DNA of 64,000 nucleotides from Cryptomeria japonica (lineage: Eukaryota; Streptophyta; Pinopsida; Cupressales; Cupressaceae). Location of the stretch: the NCBI RefSeq assembly GCF_030272615.1, contig NC_081412.1, forward strand, positions 341,985,870 through 342,049,869, written 5' to 3'. A program made the position numbers and the translations under genes. Shown one piece after another: positions 36,699 to 45,219 of the stretch; the stretch's first letter is position 1, and each line of letters starts with the position of its first letter. The notes under the pieces are model-generated. The model was not told the DNA's origin. It ran no database searches and saw only the letters and a program-made list of their open reading frames with translations.

Positions 36699-37650
36699 AT
36701 GGTGGTCCCTACTTGTCAGCATTAATTCGAGCGCTAGAGGCGTCATAATCGACCCCGAAACTATGAGCCAACAGTAAGTGATCGATCTTAAGCCTCTTTA
36801 TGTTTTCAATTTTGAATTGTTTTGCTCATTTTTCAAGTTTTTCGCATGCGTGGGGTCGGGTTTCATGTTTTATCGTGCGAGATAGGATTTTGTCTTGTAC
36901 GAGTAACTGGTAAATTATATTTTTTCATTTGAAGTCATTAGAATTGTCATTCGAGATGCACCCTTGTATCAGACGACAAGTTTGTAAAAAGACCAGTTTG
37001 TCGTGCGGAGTCTAATAAATTGTCATTTGGGGTTATTTTGTCATACAAAAGCTATTCCTGACTCGTATGAGATTTTGTCCCTCTATGTTTTGTCATTCGG
37101 GAGACAGTGAGCATTTTTGAAGGTCTAAACATGAAATTTTGATTTTGCATTTGACTTAGTTGGATTTGCCTGATGTTTTACTTCTCGTGTAGGCTCATTT
37201 GGAATGTTTTTTGATGCTTCATTGTTGGGTTTTTGCAGGTTTGATTACCTCCTGTGCTCTTTAGATGCATTTATCCTCCCACTATGGCATTAGTTTGACA
37301 TTTATCTGAGGTTGAGCAGGCTCATATTGATGTATGTGGTTTGACTCATCTTCTTAGTTTGCCAGATATCTGTGTGAATCACGGTATGCTCATGGCGTTG
37401 GTAGAGCATTTCCATTCAGAGCATAACACATTTCATCTGCCGGTGGGGGAGTTGACTATCACTCCCAAGGATGTATATAGGATCCTCCATATCCCTTTTA
37501 CTGGGGATAAGGTGGATTGCGATTCAAGGCACCTTCCAAGATTGCAGGCAATGAGGCATGTCTTCAGAGATCCTAAAATTTTGACTCGAACATATTTTTC
37601 GGTCACTTTTGTGACATCCTGGTTCGTTGGAACCTTCATGACTTGAAACT
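36699..37650 (+). pseudogene. Plant mobile domain (PMD) fragment, antisense to Tat-B
   Basis: The stretch 37341-37643 encodes LPDICVNHGMLMALVEHF, then HNTFHLPVGELTITPKDVYR and a LHIPFTGDKV turn. This is the signature core of the plant mobile domain (PF10536, MAIN/MAIL and transposon-linked proteins). Upstream codons (SEVEQAHIDVCGLTHLL) extend the match, with stops. A TTTTTGCAG acceptor ends at 37238 and a GTAAGT donor sits at 36774, suggesting an intron of 465 bp. The frame ends at TGA 37644 and the rest of the domain is missing. Extra antisense frames are known in Tat elements. Function unknown; here it is a fragment. Confidence 0.72.
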
Positions 37651-37739
37651 GATTAGCTTCCTAGTCTTAGGTTACTCGACAGAGCACATTACATATCCTA
37701 AGCAGTGTCAACCAAGTCATCTTTCCGTCAGTGAATTGT

Positions 37740-38743
37740 GGTCGTCCACTCAGAGTCAATCACCTGTCTCCTAACTACCAAAGAGTTTTTTTTATCACAG
37801 AGTAAACAAGAAAAACAACATAACGGAAAACAATCACTAAACAGTTTGAGCTATGAATGAAAGTTTTCTTTGTGTGCTATCTTTTTATATTGATTTTCGA
37901 TTATTATCCCTCTGAGTAACTCGAGGAAGTCTATTTTTGTATGAGTACTATTGTAAAAATAGTTGGATTAGTTCTTCAAATTTTTTTATTCCCTTGGGTA
38001 GACTTGAGAACCATTCCATTGCTTGACCCCCTAAACTCCTCAAGAAAAGGTGCATGAGGTACGTTTGATCATGCATGAAATCCATACAGGCAGCACAAAA
38101 CTCTCTGACATGATCTTGGGGATCTGAGGTACCATCATACTTATCAAATTTTGGGATCTCCACTCGTGAGGAAATGGAGGCATGTATAGATTCTTGTCAA
38201 ATGGAAAGGGACATATTGTTTCTAGAGAATATTGTTTTGGGGACTTGTCCTTATTCTTTAGTTCTGTGACCTCCATTTGTAAGGCTAGTAATTGTTTGTG
38301 TACCATGAGTATAGGCGATTATTTCTTTTTAGTAATGAGCGTCTGAACATCATATCCAGTAGGAAGTTTAGCACCTTGTTTTTCTAGTTCTAAGAAATAG
38401 TTTTCCTTCTCTTGGGTCATGATAGCTTTCATCATTTTTCTAAAGTCTTTGTCCTTTTGACAGTCACGATTTTTTTTTTTGGAGGTTCAGTGTCTTTGTC
38501 AGCCTCACTTGATGATGAGGAATCATTATCATTTTCAGGAATGTTATTATCATCCTTATTTCCGTCATTGTGTTCTGTCTCATATATAGTGGGAGATTTA
38601 GGCTCATAAAAAATTGGTCCACTTGATGATGATGGTATGTCAGTAAGTGGATCCCCTTCATAAAATGGATTGTCGGTGTATGAAAAGGGTATTCGTTTGC
38701 CTTTGGCTTCTTTCTTATGAGAACTCTTGGTTTGTGTAGGCAT
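37740..38743 (-). pseudogene. Tat-B gag, N-terminal and capsid start
   Basis: Minus-strand ATG at 38743 opens a 103-residue basic, then Asp/Glu/Ser-rich leader ending at 38432. After a stop, the frame near 38306-38040 gives a coiled stretch and YMPPFPHEW. A shifted frame at 38163-37948 gives IPKFDKYDGTSDPQDHVREF and SLGGQAMEWFSSLP, the Ty3/gypsy capsid core. The reading is lost near 37940, and the remainder of gag and all of pol are gone. At least one frameshift (near 38160) and one stop are present. Confidence 0.82.
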
Positions 38744-41044
38744 TTTTATGGATTAGTGCAACCTAAAGTTGTTTGTGATGCAGAGGTCAAGATCAAATTC
38801 AGAGCTAGTTGTTTTGTTTAGAGTATTGTTTGGGAGAAATAACTGAGATTCAATCTGATTTCAGGAATGATCTATCCTGTATAAGATGTTTATCTAAGTT
38901 GATTCTAAGAGTAGTGTAAGATTTAGTCTAGTTTCAGGAACGATCTATCATGTATAAGACGTTATCTAAATGACTAAAATTTGATAGGTAGTTGATTGAA
39001 CTAGCTGAAAGATGATTGACCAAATCGTGCAACACAAATGGTAGAGGTACACTCTCTTGATCTATTTATGCTCAGGAAAATTGATAACCAGTATTATGTT
39101 CGCTGTAAGCTATTTTTAGGCAAGTTTGACTGTTCTGTTCTAACAAAACCAGAGACTCGTACGACAAGATTTTTTGAACCGAATGATAATTTGGTAGCTA
39201 CAGGATGACAAAAGTTCTATTTTGTACGAGTTTCTATCTCATACCATATGACAGATGGGTATGTGCAGGATGACAAAATAACCAGAGCAGTTTTGTTTCG
39301 TACGATACAGGATACAGAACCAGATGACAGATGAAAATGACTCGTATGACACAAGATCAAGTCTACGACGACAAACCAAAAAACTCGTACGACACAGGAT
39401 CAGGTCTAGGATGATAAATTATTAGATTCGTACGACTGTTCATAGGACAGAGCCTAGAAATTCTGAGTTTTTTTCAATTGCTGAGTATGATAACTGAGTA
39501 TGACCAATTCTAAGGTGGACTGATTTTTGACCAGGATACAGAATTTTGACTTAAGATGGACAAGTTCCTGACACAGACAGAGTTTCAACTTAGGATGGAC
39601 TAGTTTCTAACATGGACAGAGTTTCGACTTAGGATGGACTAGTTTATGACACAGACAGAGTTTCAACTTAGGATGGACTAGTTTCTGACACGGATAGAGT
39701 TTTGACTTGGGATGGACTAGTTTCTGACACGGACAGAGTTTCGACTTAGGATGGACTAGTTTCTAACACAGACAGAGTTTCGACTTAGGATGGACTAGTT
39801 TTTGACACAGATAGAGTTTCTAATCACTGAGTTAGTTTCTTGTCTTCTCCAATTTGGTATTTCAGTTTTTGTTTCAAGGATGAAAACATAGAAAACAAGT
39901 AGTATGTATAGTGACTCCAATCATAGCATGCAAACCCTAAGGAATTTGGTGAGGAAAGAAAACCTTTGCTTGTAGACTCAGGTACACACCCAATAGCTAA
40001 TCAGAATACGGTTGCTAAGTCTCACGCAATGGATTCTCAACATCGTGTTATTCAACTCCAAATGCTAATGGGGGCATGAAATGACAAGTATCTTGGGAGA
40101 GTTACTATCTCTCTTGCACAAAGATTATCCCCCTTTCGGAGATGAACCGGGTAGCTTCTAATTTTAATTGGAACTAGTCAAGGATCCATTTGGTGCGTCG
40201 AGGTATAAACTCAATTAAGAGGTCTCCCAGCCTTGAAAACCAAGGTTTAATATACCCAAAGGTACGAAGGAGAGCTATTCCCGAGCACTGTCATTGACTT
40301 GATTTTCATCAAATCACGTTTATTTTATAATGGGTTGGAGTAGTTGGTGTCTAGCCGTTCCCACTTAGGTTGTTCCCCTCACACCGGCCGTAACGACTTT
40401 AAGAGTTTTTCAACCCTTGGGAGGGCAGGCCTGCTAAAGATGTACAAATCTCAAACAAAGAAAAATCCTCAAGGGTCTGTATTTCTGATTATCTATAAAA
40501 AGACAAGAGCATACTCTCCTACCTCTCAGAATCTTCTAAAAAAAACATGAAAGACAGATTTGTTCTTTAACTAGATAGCAAGTTAGGTTCCTAAAAATGA
40601 ATTTAAAGAATACACGATGTTTAGTCGATTATCCTTAGGCAACCTGCAAAGACAATGAATCAGTAGTCATATTGTCTTTGTGTGACAAGTATATTCTTTG
40701 AAAAGCGTTTTGCAAAAACTGATTAGGCTGTGAAAAATTCTGAGATAGACAGATAAACAATCAGGGTTAGTCGTCAGAATAATCAAAAAATCATGAAAAT
40801 TTGCCTTTTAAAAAAAAATTTTACCAGAAAATACAGAGTCGTACGACAGTATGAAAACTCGTACGATACAGGATCCCAACTTGTACGAGATAGGATTCCA
40901 GTTTGTACGACACCTACAGTTTGTCATTTTAGCCTGTGGGAATTGTCATACGAGATGTACGGATGAAAAATCGAAAAATCTGAAATTTGGAAAATAACAA
41001 AAAAATAAGCAGTCAGTCTTGGAGGCCGAAAAATGTAGTCTTCT
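38744..41044 (-). other. Tat-B 5' leader between PBS and gag
   Basis: About 2.3 kb without a gene. It holds the 39-bp tandem array (39565-39820) and scattered CTCGTACGACA-type motifs (39156, 39383, 40837, 40858 and others). The small open stretch at 40344-40550 has no domain. A leader this long is usual for Tat elements. Confidence 0.65.
39542..39820. repeat. 39-bp tandem repeat array in the Tat-B leader
   Basis: Six nearly identical units ending GATGGACTAG occur at exact 39-bp spacing (ends 39603, 39642, 39681, 39720, 39759, 39798). A degenerate unit precedes them and a partial one follows. Unit text contains GACACAGACAGAGTTTC and CGACTTAGGATGG. Confidence 0.92.
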
Positions 41045-41062
41045 GCCCCACGGTGGGTGCTA
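41045..41062 (-). promoter_or_regulatory. Tat-B primer binding site
   Basis: The minus strand reads TAGCACCCACCGTGGGGC a few bases after the LTR end. It matches the common plant Ty3/gypsy PBS form TGGCGCCCACCGTGGGGC with two changes. Confidence 0.85.
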
Positions 41063-41066
41063 GAGA

Positions 41067-42151
41067 TGTGTGTGTGAAAAAGTGGTTTGTAGCTGCAAGC
41101 ATGACACTTTAATTAATTCATTATATGTATGGTTAGTAATCAATAATCAATAAGTAATAAACCATAACAAAGCAACTAATTGCCTTCTAAAAGATGCGAG
41201 TATAAGATTGCTCTCAGATTTTTATAAGCAATACCAGTGACTAGACTACACCAAGACGAAGGATTTAATCTATATGATATTAACTATATGGATACAAAAT
41301 GGATGAATAATTCAAGCAAATAATCAATTCAAGCAATAATGGATGTAAAATGGATGCAAATAATCTAAAAATCACAATAATCTTCAATGACTCTAGAGAG
41401 AAATTAGTGTGATAATAATCTCCAAGCATGTTCTCAAAAATCTCTGGGGTAAATTGGAATGAGAGCTGAAGACTAAATTTATAGAGAATTACCAAGAGAA
41501 AAGCTCAATTTAGGATTAATTAAAAATAATTGAGAAATCAGGTTTAGTTAACCTTGAGATAGATTCCAATTATAGTTTAATTGAAATGCATTCAAATTAG
41601 AAGTATTTTTGATAAAAATAGATAATTCTTTTATTTATTCAAGAAAAGAGTCTTTTCAATGCAACTGAACTTCTTTTTCTGAAAAACTTTTAGTTCCAAT
41701 TTTAGAGAATAATCAATAATTCAATTAAATTGCTTTTATGATTTCAAGTTCTAAATTTAGAAAAAGAAATAATATCTCAAGTTTGATTTCTCTCTCAATT
41801 CAATTCTTTTTGTTTAATTTCAATTCAACTCTTGCTTTGTAATTAATTCCTCTTTTGTAATAAATTAATTCCTTTTGCATGATTAAATGACAATTTTATT
41901 AATTAATTAAATATGCAAGGATATTTAATAAATTAAAATAGAATAATTGATCAAAATGATATTCTTGGAAATGATTCAATTAATTAAATGAATATTTAAT
42001 TAATATTGAGTAATTGATTTTCCATGTGATATTTGATGATTAAAGAATTAATAATGTGCTCAAGATTGATTTAATGCCTTTGGTTAGGACCTTGGCGATG
42101 TTGTCGAGATTAGGGGCCCATGGTTTCGATGACCATTTTTAGGGTATTACA
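41067..42151 (-). repeat. Tat-B 5' LTR (right copy)
   Basis: Near-identical to 34391-35515 except for a ~45-bp deletion near 41607. It ends TATTACA at 42151, followed by the ACTAA target repeat. Confidence 0.9.
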
Positions 42152-42156
42152 ACTAA

Positions 42157-42835
42157 TATATATATGGTTAAAAGTGAAGTAATCTACATAGACTATCATT
42201 GTCAATGTTGTTTGTGAAGGTTGATAATAACAGTGTTTGTTTTTAGTTAAAGCACTATATACTTTGACATTGTTTGATTAGTTGCAAGGTTTGTTACGAA
42301 GATACGAGTTTTTGCAGTATATGTGAAGAACGGTTTGTCATTGTAGAAATTGCAGAACAAGATCTGATTTCTAAGACATCTGAATGTGAATGATTTGAAG
42401 AATGTTAGTATGTTAGATCTTTTGTATAGAAATAGAGTAACCCTCTGAGATATTCATTTTTTAATTGTGTAAGGAGTGGGTGCTTCTTCACTTTGGAGTT
42501 GGTCCTCTTAGGATAGGTGTCTTTAATTTAGCTAGTGAGGCTTGGAGTTGGTGCTCCCAGTTTGTAACCAGTGAATTTTGTCATTGAGGCCTATATAAAA
42601 CTTGTTCATAGTGGTTTTTCACCCTTTATGGTTTTTCCACTCAAATACTGGTGTCATGGTGTTAAATTTGTGTCTTATATCTCTTGGTTGTATTATCCAA
42701 TGTTGTTGATGTTGTTCTATGTTCTGCTACAAATGTTAATATCTTTGTGTTAATTTTTTTATTGAGTAAGAGTCTTCTTTTTTATATATTGATCATTGAT
42801 TCACCCCCCCTCTCAGTGATCCTAGTATTCTAACA
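42157..42835 (+). repeat. copia-2 5' LTR, segment 3 (3' end of LTR)
   Basis: It ends with the copia signature of a C-run plus CTCTCAGTGATCC and the terminus CTAACA, two bases before the PBS. Noncoding; the open stretch 42571-42753 has no domain. Confidence 0.7.
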
Positions 42836-42837
42836 AG

Positions 42838-42849
42838 TGGTATCAGAGC
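42838..42849 (+). promoter_or_regulatory. copia-2 primer binding site
   Basis: TGGTATCAGAGC, a perfect match to the plant copia initiator Met-tRNA site, follows the LTR end. Confidence 0.95.
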
Positions 42850-42911
42850 ATAGGTTCCTTGTAGAGGTTTAACAACCCAAGGTTGGTCCTAATAGTGGAA
42901 TATTGATAGTC

Positions 42912-44246
42912 ATGGCACACGAAGGGTCTTTGGTTGCTAAATCCCCCTTGTTTGATGGAAAAGATTATGCCTTTTGGAAAGTAAGAATGCAAATCTATTT
43001 AATCTCCCTAGGAGTAGATGTTTGGTGTTCAGATGTAAATGGTTATAGTGTTTCTGGCGCTATCCCTACTGATATTGATGGTAAAAGACAATATGAAACT
43101 GATGCAAGAGTAAATCATGCCATCCTCTATGGACTATCAAAAGATGTTTTTGTCAAAGTTATGAATTGTAAGTCCTCCAAAGAAGTATTGGGACAAATTA
43201 AATAGTATTTATCATGTAAATGATAGGGTAAAGCAAGCCAAGATCCAAACTCTTAGAGGAAATATTGATAAATTAAAGATGAGTGAAGAAGAAAAAGTTG
43301 TAGATTATCTTATTAGAATTGATGCAATAGTGAATTCTATTCGTGGTCTTGGAGAAGAAATGGAAGACAAGGTTGTTGTAAAGAAGATTTTAAGATCTTT
43401 GTCGACTAGATTTGACTCTAAAATATCTACCATAGAAAAATGAAGAGACAAAGATAATTATTCCATGGATGATCTTAATAGAGCACTTACAACATATTAA
43501 ATGAGGACATATAAAGAAGAATCCTCAAGTAGAGAGGTAGCATTCAAGGTTGATAAAAAGAGTAAGGCAACTTTAGATTCTGAAGATTTTGAAATCATAG
43601 AATCTTGTCTTGCAAGAAAACTAAAGAAGGGTTCAAGAAAGTATAAGGGCAAACTTCCTTTCAAATTCTTTAAATGTGGAAGAATTGGACACTTTGTAGC
43701 CAAATTCCCTTATGATGGAAATTGATAGACAAGGTAAAAAGAAGTTCTTTAACAATAGAAGAAATTTTTCTCCAAAAAAAAAAGAGTTTATTTGTAGATG
43801 TTTCTGATAGTGACTTTGAAGATTCTGCAAGTGAGGAAGGTGAGGTTTTGTTTATGGAAATTGATAGTACTAATGTGGATCGAGAGGTTGTATATAAAAT
43901 GGACAGTGGATTAGAGATGGTGGATGTTGATCTTGAGAGTGATTTGTTGTGTGCAATCAAAGAGATTAAAGAAGGAGATAAACATTCAAAAAGAACAAGC
44001 CTTGAAAGAATAAGAAAACTTGATTAATAAAACCAAAACTATGGAACAATTGAGTTTTGATTTGAAACTACAACTTGAGGAGAAAAAGAAAATGGTAGAA
44101 GTAACAAAGTCTGATTTGACATCCAAGGATGAATATTGTAAAAAAATGGAGGTTGAAATTGTAAAGTTTAGAATGAAATTAAACAAATATGACAACGCCA
44201 GATTATAAAGCATGTTGAGTAAACAAAGAAGATCTAATAATGGTAC
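42912..44246 (+). pseudogene. copia-2 gag, truncated by the Tat-C insertion
   Basis: From ATG 42912 (a second ATG lies at 42903) the frame opens with SPLFDGKDYAFWKVRMQIYL and runs 98 codons to TAG near 43203. The UBN2 core continues in another frame (AKIQTLRGNIDKLKMSEEEK ... ILRSLSTRFDSKIST). A nucleocapsid stretch at 43501-43722 ends in KFFKCGRIGHFVAKF, a zinc knuckle with first and last Cys both changed to Phe. A long coiled coil (about 43900-44205, EEKKKMVEVTKSDLTSKDEY) follows. At 44246 unrelated DNA begins with TGTTATGCC. Confidence 0.87.
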
Positions 44247-44310
44247 TGTTATGCCTAGCATATCTATTTCCCCATTAGTCTCCTTGAGTCGAAATGTGGG
44301 CCCCCTTTTT

Positions 44311-44620
44311 CTTTTTGTTTTTTACCTCGGAACTCTGGATCCCCAGAGTCCCGAGGTCCCTTTTGTTTTTACCTCAGAACTCCGGAGTTCGGAGGTCTTT
44401 TTTGTTTTTTACCTCGGAACTCCAGAGTCCTGAGGTCTTTTTTGTTTTTACCTCGGAACTCCGGAGTCCCAGAGTCCCGAGGTAATTTTTGTCCCAGAGT
44501 CCCGAGGTTGTCTTTTGCTTGCCTACTTCAGAACCCCGGACCCCCAAAGTTCTGGGGTAGGGTGTTTTCTTTTGAGCTCAGAACCTCGGGACCCCGGAGT
44601 CCTAAGGTTGTGTTTAAGGT
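44311..44620. repeat. Palindromic GC-rich array upstream of the Tat-C TATA box
   Basis: About seven units of 38-50 bp alternate a T-run (TTTTTGTTTTT) with ACCTCGGAACTCCGGAGT...CCGAGGT, which is nearly self-complementary. The counterpart in the 3' LTR is 57770-58070. Open stretches here on either strand are by-products of the repeat. Confidence 0.85.
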
Positions 44621-44646
44621 TTTGTACAGATGGGTTTGTGATGAGC

Positions 44647-44654
44647 TATAAATA
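44647..44654 (+). promoter_or_regulatory. Tat-C 5' LTR TATA box
   Basis: TATAAATA in a GAGC...GGG context lies between the two palindromic arrays. Transcription would start near 44680, making most of the LTR R/U5. The matching stretch of the 3' LTR is deleted. Confidence 0.65.
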
Positions 44655-44879
44655 GGGTTGATGGACTTTTTAAAATTCATTTGTGCATTCAGAGCTCCTC
44701 TTTCCTAGCTCCAAGTTGTGAACTTCTGGACCTCCAAGCTTTCCTTGGCGTTTTCATGCATTTCGATTCACCAGGTTGGTGAATTTTCTTGCCTTTCTTG
44801 TGATTTCTAGTTTAGTTTTTCTTTTTCTTTTGATTTTGTTTCCCTTTTTTTTTTTTCCACGTGCCTTTTTCGTTGTGTG

Positions 44880-45145
44880 CCCTAGTTTTTGACCCCAGAA
44901 CCCTGGATCCCCGGAGTTCCATGTCTTTTGATTTCCATGACCTTGGAACCCCAGAGTTCTGGGTCTTACCATTCCATGACCCCTCCCCAGAGTTCTGGGC
45001 GGCCCCCATTCCATGACCCCAGAACCCCAGAACCCCAGAGTTCCGGGTGACTTTTACATATACCTAACCTTGGAACCACAGAACCCTCAAGTTCCGAGCC
45101 TTCTCCACCTGTGCCTAGCCCGGGACCCCGGGACCCTGAAGTCCA
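44880..45145. repeat. Second palindromic GC-rich array, downstream of the TATA box
   Basis: Five to six units of about 40-50 bp are built on CCATGACCCC...GGAACCCCAGAGTTC...GGGT, again largely self-complementary. The counterpart in the 3' LTR is about 58275-58570. Confidence 0.8.
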
Positions 45146-45219
45146 GAAGTAAATCAAAGTTTATCCCTCATATTGAAGACTGAAGATTTGTGCTTTTGCT
45201 TGCAGGTTCGAGAGGTTAG

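Larger units (their letters stand above)
34391..42151 (-). mobile_element. Tat-B: pol-less Ty3/gypsy (Tat-type) element with antisense plant mobile domain fragment
   Basis: LTRs of about 1.1 kb (34391-35515, 41067-42151) flank the element, with a perfect ACTAA duplication outside (34386-34390, 42152-42156). The minus-strand PBS at 41045-41062 and PPT next to 35515 set the orientation. gag is present (38743 down to about 37940). Protease, RT, RNase H and integrase are absent, so an internal deletion or a non-autonomous design is implied. LTRs differ at about 4% of sites by eye over 215 bp, younger than the LARD-like element. The left half carries a plant mobile domain fragment on the opposite strand. 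Confidence 0.88.
17501..44246 (+). mobile_element. copia-2: Ty1/copia retrotransposon shattered by three later insertions (5' LTR and gag only)
   Basis: A perfect copia PBS at 42838-42849 and a gag from 42912 define it. The proposed LTR begins TGTTGGC at 17501, after a junction with unrelated DNA. It is interrupted at 18241 by the LARD-like element and at 34390 by Tat-B, and ends CTAACA at 42835. Removing the insertions and one copy of each target repeat leaves about 1.67 kb with TGTTGG...CTAACA ends. The gag is cut at 44246 by Tat-C. The 3' half lies beyond the window, so the LTR model cannot be confirmed from a second copy. Confidence 0.6.

Noticed and set aside
39542-39820. Possible CRISPR-like array (regular 39-bp repeats)
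   Set aside because: Units are directly adjacent with no unique spacers, in eukaryotic retrotransposon DNA. This is a minisatellite.
44212-45157. Several short open stretches rich in Pro/Arg/Ser in the Tat-C LTR, and similar ones at 57698-58440
   Set aside because: They are translations of the palindromic arrays, in several frames at once, and end at array borders.
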